Below are positions 1 to 7,103 of a stretch of DNA of 32,060 nucleotides, piece by piece. The translations under genes and the position numbers were made by a program. Positions within the stretch are counted from its first letter, which is position 1; every line of letters begins with the position of its first letter. Source of the stretch: an uncultured Bacteroidales bacterium (lineage in GTDB: Bacteria; Bacteroidota; Bacteroidia; Bacteroidales; Paludibacteraceae); NCBI GenBank assembly GCA_937916355.1, contig CALFTM010000002.1, positions 1 to 32,060 of the forward strand, written 5' to 3'. The notes under the pieces were generated by a model. That model had not been told where the DNA came from, did not search any database, and saw only the letters and a program-made list of their open reading frames with translations.

Positions 1-113
1 TAACTGAAAATGCAGAATAAAACAAACACTTCCACTTTTCTGCCTTGCAACAATTGGTTTCTAATTAACATCACCTAATCAAAAAAAGGAGACTACCAAA
101 GCCCCTATAAAAA

Positions 114-203
114 TTAGTATTTCAAACATCCTATCGGAACAATATAAATGCCATCTTCCAGACGGCGATAAGCATACTCGCCCGTTGCGGTTAATGCTAT
201 CTT
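114..203 (-). pseudogene. C-terminal remnant of a second DUF4143-type ATPase gene
   Basis: Read on the minus strand from about 203 to the TAA at 114-116, the sequence encodes IALTATGEYAYRR followed by LEDGIYIVPIGCLKY and a stop. This aligns with the last residues of the intact ATPase in this window (VLTAVGAAYQREDGVYVAPINMLKP) and with the usual ending of the family (LTGTG..YRREDGVYVVPIGCLK, from memory). Upstream of about 203 the frame stays open to a stop at 264-266, but the translation no longer resembles the family, so only about 29 residues survive. It is not a copy of the intact gene's own tail, since the residues differ at many places. I infer a truncated older family member. The rest of 1-381 holds the repeat array and hairpin listed separately; in 1-113 I see nothing. 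Confidence 0.72.
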
Positions 204-269
204 AATTGATATATGTAATATTCTATAAATCAAATCTTTAATACCACAAAAGTAATAAGATTTTCAGTT

Positions 270-330
270 TTCGGTAATTTGGCACGAATTTTTTCGGTAA
301 TTTGGCAATACTTTGTTCGGTAATTTGGCA
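270..330. repeat. Three direct repeats, 23-base period, downstream of the ATPase gene
   Basis: The 15-mer TTCGGTAATTTGGCA occurs without mismatch at 270-284, 293-307 and 316-330. The spacing is exactly 23 bases, with 8 variable bases between copies. The array lies between the ATPase gene and the remnant at 114-203. Its period equals that of the unrelated-looking array on the other side of the ATPase gene (1701-1792). The repeats are too short and regular for a CRISPR; a protein-binding array is the simplest reading. Confidence 0.9.
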
Positions 331-340
331 AAATTGAAAT

Positions 341-377
341 TTCCTCGACAAATTGATTCTCACAAAATGTCGAGGAA
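341..377 (-). terminator. Perfect 10-bp inverted repeat after the ATPase gene
   Basis: TTCCTCGACA at 341-350 is exactly complementary to TGTCGAGGAA at 368-377, with a 17-base loop. On the minus strand it begins five bases after the ATPase stop codon and is followed by a moderately T-rich stretch (ATTTCAATTTTG). It could be a weak terminator or an end structure of the ATPase unit; there is no clean T run. Confidence 0.5.
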
Positions 378-381
378 GCAA

Positions 382-1647
382 TTATGGTTTCAGCATATTT
401 ATCGGTGCAACATACACACCATCTTCTCTTTGATAGGCTGCTCCTACAGCTGTTAAAACCAAAAGGAAAGAGGGCGAACGCTCGCTACTTTTCTCTTCTA
501 TTTTCGACTTTAGTAACTTCAACGATTTTGCCCCGGACTCAATTAAATCTTCTCCGCCCAACTTTATTTCTATCGCCCCCCATCTTCCATCATCAAGACG
601 AAGAACTGCATCACACTCCAAGCCGGCATTGTCTCTATAATGCAAGACGTCCCCACACAACACATCAGCATATATTCGTAAATCTCTAACTGCCATATCC
701 TCAAAAAAGAGCCCAAAACTCTCTAAATCTCCCATTAAATCTGCCGGCATAATTCCTAATGCCATGCAGGCTATGGAGGTATCAACAAAATGCCTCGTGG
801 GAGTAGAGCGTATAGAAGTTTTGGAACGTATATTGGGATTCCATGCTTTCATATCTTCTATAATGTACAAATCTTGTAATGCCTCCATGTAATCATCAAA
901 AGTCTTACGTTCCATTGTTCTTTCATTACTCTGCCTAACATCAGAAATGATTGTAGTAATAGCAGCTTCAGTTGATATATGCCTTGCCCAACTCCTGACA
1001 ATCATTTTCAAAACTTCCGGTTTCTTATTTCTAAATCGTTCGTTCTCACAATCTTCAAAAACAAAAAGTCCATTCCAATAATTTTGAGTAATCTCTACTG
1101 ATATTTCTTGAGGTGATAATACAGATATCGGCCAACCTCCGCGACAAATTAAATGAGCTACATCCTCTAATGAAATTTTTTGATTCAGATCCCACTTAAA
1201 GTCTCCACCTCCATTAAATAAATCTTGCAAAGAGATTGATCCATCAGAATCCTTCGACTCATATAAACTCATCGGACGCATCTTTATAGGTGTTATTCTG
1301 CCCACACCGCTATGATGCACCTCCGTTTTGTCTGCAGGTGTTGAACTTCCCGTTAAAATATATTTCCCAAATTCATATTGAAAATCTAAATCATCTTTCA
1401 CAAAATTCCATATATCCGGAACTTTTTGCCACTCATCTATCAAACGTGGTTTCTCCCCCAGAAGCATAGCTGCGGGATTCATCCTCGCCATCGAAATAAC
1501 TTGCTTTGTATTCAGCTTTACATAACTTTTTTGATACTGCATACAGGTGGTTGTTTTTCCACAAAACTTAGGTCCAACAACCAATACTGCTCCAGAACTC
1601 TTCAACTTTCGTTCTATCTTTTTTTCTATCAGTCGATTACTATACAT
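382..1647 (-). CDS. DUF4143-type P-loop ATPase
   Basis: The 421-residue protein has the build of the AAA_14/DUF4143 family. Residues 25-33 (GPKFCGKTT) form the Walker A loop, and LIDEW with D71-E72 is Walker B. ILTGSS near 100 looks like sensor 1, and GVGRITPIKMRPMSLYES follows as in other members. The C-terminal half is the DUF4143 region and ends with a nuclease-like pattern: D346 (LECDAV), then E360-I-K362 (AIEIK), the spacing seen in PD-(D/E)XK folds. Length is typical for the family. Function is unknown; such genes occur in many copies in Bacteroidota genomes. The gene has its own promoter at 1667-1696, 23-base-period arrays on both sides and a remnant of a relative downstream, which suggests a mobile or recombining unit. 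Cytoplasmic; no signal peptide. The family is sure, the biochemical role is not. Confidence 0.88.
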   Translation of the reverse strand: MYSNRLIEKKIERKLKSSGAVLVVGPKFCGKTTTCMQYQKSYVKLNTKQVISMARMNPAAMLLGEKPRLIDEWQKVPDIWNFVKDDLDFQYEFGKYILTGSSTPADKTEVHHSGVGRITPIKMRPMSLYESKDSDGSISLQDLFNGGGDFKWDLNQKISLEDVAHLICRGGWPISVLSPQEISVEITQNYWNGLFVFEDCENERFRNKKPEVLKMIVRSWARHISTEAAITTIISDVRQSNERTMERKTFDDYMEALQDLYIIEDMKAWNPNIRSKTSIRSTPTRHFVDTSIACMALGIMPADLMGDLESFGLFFEDMAVRDLRIYADVLCGDVLHYRDNAGLECDAVLRLDDGRWGAIEIKLGGEDLIESGAKSLKLLKSKIEEKSSERSPSFLLVLTAVGAAYQREDGVYVAPINMLKP

Positions 1648-1666
1648 AGCTAATTATATTTTATGG

Positions 1667-1696
1667 CAAATTTAATTATTTTTTTCTAATATCAAA
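1667..1696 (-). promoter_or_regulatory. Bacteroides-type promoter of the ATPase gene
   Basis: On the minus strand, TTTG (1693-1696) and TAAATTTG (1667-1674) fit the -33 and -7 consensus (TTTG, TAnnTTTG) with an 18-base spacer, slightly short of the usual 19-20. Transcription would start only about 10 bases before the start codon at 1647. The -33 element lies directly beside the repeat array starting at 1701. Confidence 0.55.
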
Positions 1697-1700
1697 ACAA

Positions 1701-1792
1701 AATTCATATGATTTTCAATATAAAATTCCCATGATTTTCAATTTGAAATTCCCATAATTTTCAATTTGAAATTCCCATAATTTTCAATTTGA
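1701..1792. repeat. Four contiguous 23-base repeats upstream of the ATPase promoter
   Basis: Units occupy 1701-1723 (degenerate), 1724-1746, 1747-1769 and 1770-1792. Units 3 and 4 are identical; unit 2 has one change (CATG for CATA). Each of the last three carries the odd palindrome TTCAATTTGAA across its end, and each starts with AATTCCCAT. The array fills the space between the ATPase promoter and the terminator of the next gene. Iterated palindromes of about two helical turns beside a -33 element look like operator or iteron sites; what binds them is unknown. Confidence 0.92.
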
Positions 1793-1830
1793 AAAAAAAT
1801 GAGTTAAATGAATTGAAATTCATCTAACTC
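1793..1830 (-). terminator. Intrinsic terminator of the 66-residue membrane protein gene
   Basis: On the minus strand, a 13-base-pair stem (1818-1830 with 1801-1813, one mismatch, loop TTCA) is followed by a run of eight T (1793-1800 region). It starts about 40 bases after the stop codon at 1871 and abuts the repeat array. Confidence 0.8.
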
Positions 1831-1870
1831 GCAATAAGAATTGAGTAATGTTTTTCGAGTAGTTGCAATT

Positions 1871-2071
1871 CTAAAATAAACTCAAACAGTCTGTTAAAAC
1901 TAAAATGAGAGAACCAACCACAAGAATACTGCTTCCTACTTTCATCTTTGTTGATGTCCATTTCTCATCTTTGCTCTTTATTACTCCAAAAGCTTTTAAC
2001 GCTAAATAAATGGATATAATCAGAATTATGATATTTCCAATTAATCCGCCGATTGCCTGACCTGGTCCCAT
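1871..2071 (-). CDS. Small two-helix membrane protein, unknown function
   Basis: The 66-residue product is mostly two hydrophobic segments, about 8-29 (GLIGNIIILIISIYLALKAF) and 45-64, joined by a charged loop (KSKDEKWTSTK). I do not recognise it. Support for a real gene: it has a -7-like box about 95 bases upstream, a strong terminator just downstream, and lies in otherwise noncoding DNA with no overlapping gene. It could be a bacteriocin-like or toxin-like small membrane protein, or simply a short housekeeping one; the sequence does not decide. Confidence 0.55.
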   Translation of the reverse strand: MGPGQAIGGLIGNIIILIISIYLALKAFGVIKSKDEKWTSTKMKVGSSILVVGSLILVLTDCLSLF

Positions 2072-2389
2072 ACTATTTTTTTTATTTTAGAGGTTCTATA
2101 ATTCCTATTCTTTTATCAGCAGACAAGCCGAACCTCTTTTAGGCTATTGCTGCTCTTTTTTTGCAAAACTAACTAAAATTTATGATATTATTTCAAATGT
2201 TTATTGCTTTTTTAATGGGGGGGGGTAATTGGCTGATTATCAATTAAATAATTTTTTTAACTTTGCTAACTAAGGGTAATAGTGTTAGCGCAAAGTGCCT
2301 ACATGAAAGTCTTGTCTTCTTATCAAATTTTTGACCTCTTATTACTAATAGGATTGTAGTAAATAATACCAAATAATCTTTCAAAGCTT
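2072..2389. other. Intergenic region with promoter-like box, poly-G tract and hairpins
   Basis: Minus-strand TAGTTTTG (2164-2171) with TTTG at 2194-2197 (22-base spacer, long) could drive the 66-residue gene. An inverted repeat AGAGGTTC/GAACCTCT (2089-2096, 2130-2137) would lie in its leader. A run of nine G (2217-2225) stands just upstream of the putative -33 box in AT-rich DNA. An imperfect hairpin spans 2260-2296 (ACTTTG/CAAAGT plus CTAAC/GTTAG). No good terminator for the regulator gene ending at 2390 was seen. Confidence 0.5.
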
Positions 2390-5300
2390 CTACACTCTTC
2401 CATTGACTTTCGATGGGGAAATCCCAAAGGCTTCTTTGAACTTTCGACTAAAATAGAGTGGATCGTTAAATCCTACTTGATAGGCAACTTCACTGACACT
2501 CTCTGAACTGTTTTCTAATCGTTTTTTTGCTTTGTTCAGTCGGTATTCAGAAAGAATCTCCACCGGACTCTTATCCGTCAAACTCTTTAAACGGCGTATA
2601 AGCGTGGACTTGCTCATTCCTAACGATTGGGCTATATCATCAAAAGAGAAATTTGGATTCGTATAATGGGTCTCGATAACCTGCATTAATTGTTCCAGCA
2701 GTGGATTTACTTTCTCAGAATTTTGCTCCGTCTCATCATTCATTTTATTGATAAGAACCTGCATCTGCGTATTCTTCAGCCATAAAATAATGTTACAGAT
2801 TTTAGCCAATAATTCGGTATCGTCAAATGGCTTATTGATAAAGTCTATTGCTCCTCCGGAGAGCGCAGTAAGTCTGCTATCCAAATCAGAATGAGCAGAC
2901 AAGAATATCAGCGGAATATTGGAGGTATGCAAATTATCTTTCATCTTTTGATACATCTCAAATCCATTCATTCCCGGCATATCTATGTCGCTTATCACCA
3001 AATCCGGAATTTGCTGCTTGGCTACCAATATTCCCTCTTCGCCATTGGCAGCAGTGAAGACTTGGACGTAGGGTGCTAACAGATTCTTTAAATGAAGCAA
3101 TATCAGCGGGTCATCATCAATAATCAATATAGACTTATCTGCCAATAGTTTCTTATCAATAACAATCTGCGCATGGGCGGTCGGCAAAACAGATTTTTTC
3201 TTATTCTCTGTCTTCACATCAGAAGTTTTTAACACGACGGTCACGGTGGTTCCACGCTCTTCCTCGCTCTCTATAAATAATTGTCCATCACTTTTCTCCA
3301 CGTAGTCTTTGATAATTCTAAAACCTAATCCATGCCCCATTTCATTGTTGGTTCCTAACGAGGATTTTGCCGTACCATTCATGATTGCTTCTATCTTGGA
3401 TGGTTCGATACCTGCACCGGAATCGGTTGTCTTAATAGCTATTGTTCCATTTTCTTCTAAAATCTCTATCTCTATCGTACCATTAACAGGAGAGAATTTA
3501 ATTGCATTGGTGATGATATTGCGCAGGATGGTCGAAAGTATCTTCTCATCTGCAAACAAATGATGTTCTGCATGATTCACCACTTTCGTTTTAATATTTT
3601 TCTCTCGCAATAATCCTCCCAAAAGTGCCAACACCTCTTTTATCAACTTTTGAGCATCCACATTTTGAGGTCGCACCGCAAATTCGTATTGCCCCTCTGT
3701 TGCCCAATCCAGCAATTGGAGCATTTCATTTTGCAAGGTTGTGGCAGAATGATAAATATCTCTTGTAGTCTCCGAAATTTTTGTTTCACCTTGTTTCAGC
3801 ATCTGCTCCAATCCGCACACAATAGAAAACATCGGGTTTTTCAAGTCATGCGCTATAATGGAAATCAGCTGATTTTTATCCTTTAAGGCATTTAACAAAG
3901 AGGAGTTTTGTTTCTCGATCTTATCCTTTTGAGTGAGCAATACTTCATGCGCTTCATTCAGTTTTTGCGTTCGCTCTGCGACGGTCTCCTCCAACTCATG
4001 TTTTTGTTTTTCTATACGACGCGTCCTAAACTTAAATATCGTAAACACAACAACAACCAGCAACAAAAACACCAATAGATGAAACCAAGGAGTTGCCCAC
4101 CACGCCGGCAGTACTTCAATATCAAGTCTTAAAGTTTCATTTTCAATCATTTTATCTCCTTGGAAAAAGCGTGTCTCCAAACAATATTCTCCATGAGGAA
4201 GATGATTAAAAGAGATGGTCTGATTGTTTTGCACCTTTGTCCATACGGAATCCAGTCCTAATACCCGATATTCTGCATAAATCTCTTGATAATCAGAAAA
4301 ATCTATCATATCAAATCGAATATCCAACTTGGTTTTATCGTATGGCAGCATCAATTTTTCTTCTTTATTAAATGATATTTTTTCATTGTTTACATACATT
4401 TCAGCCCATTCTACAAAGAAACTTTCATCACCTTGGTTATTTGATGGATTGAAGAGGTAAAAACCATTCTCACAGCCAAATAGGATTTCTCCGTTACTTT
4501 TTTGGTATATCGCACGCTCCACAAAGAAGTCATGTTTTTCGCTTTCATAGAAAATATTTTCTGTGCGTTGTGTTTTGGGGTCAAATTTTATGATACCATT
4601 AGAACCGCAATTCCAGATTTGTCCGTTTTTATCCAACAAAAGCGACTTGTAAGTTCCTTTGGGAAGGAAGGTTACCGGCTCAAGTTTATAGTTTTGTTCC
4701 GCATCAATTTTGTACATACCATTATTGGATGCCAACCATAAATTTCCATCATTATCTTCCACAGCTTGGTGGAAAACCATGGGGTTATGCGAAGGGTTTT
4801 TATCCATATCGGGTAATACAGGGGCAAGGTCGTCCGGAGTTCCATGCCAGATAGTTCGAGAGGTAAGTATCCATATCTTCCCATCTCTTCCTTCTATGGC
4901 GGAGTGGGTCCAACGGTCAGGAGTCCCGTTTAAGGTAAGGTCGATTGACCTCCATTGTCCGTTTTCATACAAATAGACACCGTCTCCGGAGGTGCAAGCC
5001 AAAAGTTTATCTTTTTCTATCACTTCAATGTATTTCACAGAAAAGGATGGAGATGATAATCCAAGGAAAGGGACTTTCGTGAATTTTGTGGAGTTGCCGT
5101 CCGTACGCACAATCTCTCCGCCCCACGAAGCAAAATAGGTCTGCGAGCCTATGACAGCGGAAGAAAGCACATTACTACTGGTCAATCCATTGCTATCAGA
5201 AAAATGATTGTTTAGAGAAAAAAGGCTATCCACCAAGAAAAGACCTTGCCCATCGGTTCCAATCCAAACCTTCCCATTATCGTTTTCAAAAAATGTGGTG

Positions 5301-6340
5301 CAATAGAGGTTGTTTAAACCGATGTCCGAGGAGTGGAAAAGTGCTGTTTGGCTTGCTAATCGACACTTCCACAATCCGGAGTTTTGCGTTCCAATCCAGA
5401 TATTCCCGAAACGGTCTTCGTAAAGGGCAGAAATTTTTTTCATACTCTCTTTATCGGCATTGGAGGGCTGGATTTTTTGATAAGTAAAATCATTTTTTTG
5501 GGGAGTCATCCTCCATAAACCATTTCCGGCAGTGCCAATCCAAACCGAGCCATCGCGAGAGACCACCAATTCTGTAATATTTTTGAATGGAGTGACAAGG
5601 TTCTCAACTTTTACATTGTCAAACGAATCGTTGAACTTCACATGATAAAAATCTCCGGAAGAAGAGGATAGCAATAACTCTTTTTCTGATAATGGTAAGA
5701 TGTTATTGATTCTTTTCAGTTGAGCGATAGTAGAGGAGGTAGTAATCTTTTCTCCGTTCAAGGCATAGAGTTGGATGCCATTGTCTGTACATTTCCAAAA
5801 TCTTTCTTTTGCATCAATAAATGCTTTATAGGTTGGTTCGGTGGTATAGGGTAGTCGCTCAAAATGGCGTGTACCCTTATTTTGGCAAAATGTTCCTAAT
5901 GCGGTAGAAAGATAGCAATGACCATCTTTTGACAAGTACAACCCGGTGATATTACCATAAAAATCGCCCTCTCCCACATAACCTGAGTAGTCGATAAAAG
6001 AGTCTTGCTTTTTATCATAAACAACAATCGAACCATTCGAACCTGCGAAGGCAATCTCGCCATTACCTTTGTTGAAGGCATGGTAAACATCGTTTCTAAG
6101 CATTCCCGGATGCTCGGCAACATGAAAATTTTTGAAGTGAAGGCCATCGAACCGACTAATACCGAAGTGAGTGGCAATCCAAATAAATCCATCGTCATCT
6201 TGCGTGATGTCATGCAAATAATTATCGCACAACCCCTCCTCTTCAGTGTACTGAGTGAAGATAAATTTACTATCTTCGGCACTCGATAACTGAATAAAGA
6301 GAAGACAAAAACATAATATTTGTGCAAATCCTTTTGGCAT
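2390..6340 (-). CDS. Hybrid two-component system regulator (sensor kinase and AraC regulator in one chain)
   Basis: The 1316-residue protein follows the classic hybrid two-component system order: signal peptide (about 1-21), periplasmic propeller repeats (motifs such as DGFIWIATHFGISRFDG and DRFGNIWIGTQNSGLW) to about 640, a Y_Y_Y-type domain near 690-745, a membrane helix near 750-775, HisKA with phosphoacceptor H831 (AHDLKNP), an ATPase domain (TNAIKFSP; DSGAGI; GHGLGF), a receiver domain with phosphoacceptor D1118 (SDIDMPG), and a C-terminal AraC helix-turn-helix ending VGFNDPLYFSRKFKEAFGISPS. All catalytic residues are present. Relatives sense breakdown products of polysaccharides and switch on nearby utilization loci. 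No SusC/SusD or glycoside hydrolase gene is visible here, so its target is unclear. It has its own promoter at 6366-6397. Confidence 0.95.
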   Translation of the reverse strand: MPKGFAQILCFCLLFIQLSSAEDSKFIFTQYTEEEGLCDNYLHDITQDDDGFIWIATHFGISRFDGLHFKNFHVAEHPGMLRNDVYHAFNKGNGEIAFAGSNGSIVVYDKKQDSFIDYSGYVGEGDFYGNITGLYLSKDGHCYLSTALGTFCQNKGTRHFERLPYTTEPTYKAFIDAKERFWKCTDNGIQLYALNGEKITTSSTIAQLKRINNILPLSEKELLLSSSSGDFYHVKFNDSFDNVKVENLVTPFKNITELVVSRDGSVWIGTAGNGLWRMTPQKNDFTYQKIQPSNADKESMKKISALYEDRFGNIWIGTQNSGLWKCRLASQTALFHSSDIGLNNLYCTTFFENDNGKVWIGTDGQGLFLVDSLFSLNNHFSDSNGLTSSNVLSSAVIGSQTYFASWGGEIVRTDGNSTKFTKVPFLGLSSPSFSVKYIEVIEKDKLLACTSGDGVYLYENGQWRSIDLTLNGTPDRWTHSAIEGRDGKIWILTSRTIWHGTPDDLAPVLPDMDKNPSHNPMVFHQAVEDNDGNLWLASNNGMYKIDAEQNYKLEPVTFLPKGTYKSLLLDKNGQIWNCGSNGIIKFDPKTQRTENIFYESEKHDFFVERAIYQKSNGEILFGCENGFYLFNPSNNQGDESFFVEWAEMYVNNEKISFNKEEKLMLPYDKTKLDIRFDMIDFSDYQEIYAEYRVLGLDSVWTKVQNNQTISFNHLPHGEYCLETRFFQGDKMIENETLRLDIEVLPAWWATPWFHLLVFLLLVVVVFTIFKFRTRRIEKQKHELEETVAERTQKLNEAHEVLLTQKDKIEKQNSSLLNALKDKNQLISIIAHDLKNPMFSIVCGLEQMLKQGETKISETTRDIYHSATTLQNEMLQLLDWATEGQYEFAVRPQNVDAQKLIKEVLALLGGLLREKNIKTKVVNHAEHHLFADEKILSTILRNIITNAIKFSPVNGTIEIEILEENGTIAIKTTDSGAGIEPSKIEAIMNGTAKSSLGTNNEMGHGLGFRIIKDYVEKSDGQLFIESEEERGTTVTVVLKTSDVKTENKKKSVLPTAHAQIVIDKKLLADKSILIIDDDPLILLHLKNLLAPYVQVFTAANGEEGILVAKQQIPDLVISDIDMPGMNGFEMYQKMKDNLHTSNIPLIFLSAHSDLDSRLTALSGGAIDFINKPFDDTELLAKICNIILWLKNTQMQVLINKMNDETEQNSEKVNPLLEQLMQVIETHYTNPNFSFDDIAQSLGMSKSTLIRRLKSLTDKSPVEILSEYRLNKAKKRLENSSESVSEVAYQVGFNDPLYFSRKFKEAFGISPSKVNGRV

Positions 6341-6365
6341 GGAGTCACTTCAATTTGTATTTTTT

Positions 6366-6397
6366 CAAAGATATAAAAAAAAAGAAAATATAACAAT
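6366..6397 (-). promoter_or_regulatory. Bacteroides-type promoter of the hybrid regulator
   Basis: Minus-strand ATTG (6394-6397) and TATCTTTG (6366-6373) match the -33/-7 consensus with a 20-base spacer. The start codon at 6340 follows about 26 bases after the -7 box. Confidence 0.6.
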
Positions 6398-6432
6398 TTA
6401 TGGAATCGAATGTTTTTAATGAAAATTCCTTC

Positions 6433-6470
6433 AAAAAAAGCACGGCAAATGCTTTTCTGCATAGCCGTGC
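6433..6470 (-). terminator. Intrinsic terminator of the small T9SS cargo gene
   Basis: On the minus strand, GCACGGC (6464-6470) pairs with GCCGTGC (6440-6446), with an inner ATGC/GCAT stem, and is followed by seven T (6433-6439). It lies about 70 bases after the stop codon at 6540 and separates that gene from the regulator. Confidence 0.85.
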
Positions 6471-6539
6471 CGTTTCGGGTTTAATAAAAATGTGAGGTAG
6501 AAAATCTGCCTTTTTTTCTGATATTTATTGTCGTTGAAG

Positions 6540-7013
6540 TTATTTCTTTATGAATTTTACCACTTCAGTACCAATTTGCAAAAGGTATTCACCCTTGGAA
6601 AGGTTTTTCACATCAATTTCCGTTAAGCTTGAAGTTTTTTCGCTAATCAAAAGCGATCCATTAAGGTCAAATACTCTTACGAATTGTTCATTTGCCGCAC
6701 CCTTGATGAAAATTTTATCGTCTGTTGGGTTGGGATATACGACGATGGTCTCGTAGCTTCTGATAGAAGGCGCACCTGTGGTCTGGTCAGAGAAGACAAT
6801 TTTTTTCACTGCAGAAAGGGGCGTTTCTGCCAAAACCTCATCTGTTTTAGAGAGCAGTTGCATGTTGTCACCCTTGAAAGTCAATTTCCCGATCGCAGAA
6901 ATTGCTTCTGTTTTCTCTTCTCCACTTAAATACTCAATGGTGAGATTACTGCTCGCAAATGTTGCAAAAGAGAAGAGTAGAGATAAAATCGTACAAAATA
7001 TTGTTTTTCTCAT
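6540..7013 (-). CDS. Small secreted protein with T9SS type A sorting domain
   Basis: The 157-residue protein has a signal peptide (MRKTIFCTILSLLFSFATFA). A short middle part of about 60 residues is of a type common in Bacteroidota (SAIGKLTFKGDNMQL...AVKKIVFSD). The C-terminal domain from about 90 has the features of T9SS type A signals: VVYPNPTDDKIFI, VFDLNGSLL, LSKGEYLLQI and a basic end (VKFIKK). T9SS removes such domains during export and often anchors the cargo on the surface. The passenger is remarkably small. A minus-strand TACATTTG at 7039-7046, with TTTG at 7069-7072, is a plausible promoter (spacer 22, long), and a strong terminator follows, so it is probably a single-gene unit. Confidence 0.85.
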   Translation of the reverse strand: MRKTIFCTILSLLFSFATFASSNLTIEYLSGEEKTEAISAIGKLTFKGDNMQLLSKTDEVLAETPLSAVKKIVFSDQTTGAPSIRSYETIVVYPNPTDDKIFIKGAANEQFVRVFDLNGSLLISEKTSSLTEIDVKNLSKGEYLLQIGTEVVKFIKK

Positions 7014-7103
7014 ATTTTTATGGTTTTAGTTTCATTCACAAATGTAGAAAATTTATTTTATAAAGCATCAAATTTTAGAGTGAAAATTTTTCTCAGTTTT
7101 TTA

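Noticed and set aside
270..330. CRISPR array
   Set aside because: The repeats are 15 bases with 8-base intervals and only three copies; the other array (1701-1792) has no spacers at all, and no cas gene is present.
2260..2296. Hairpin as terminator of the hybrid regulator gene
   Set aside because: On the minus strand it is followed by A, not T, and the stem has a two-base bulge.
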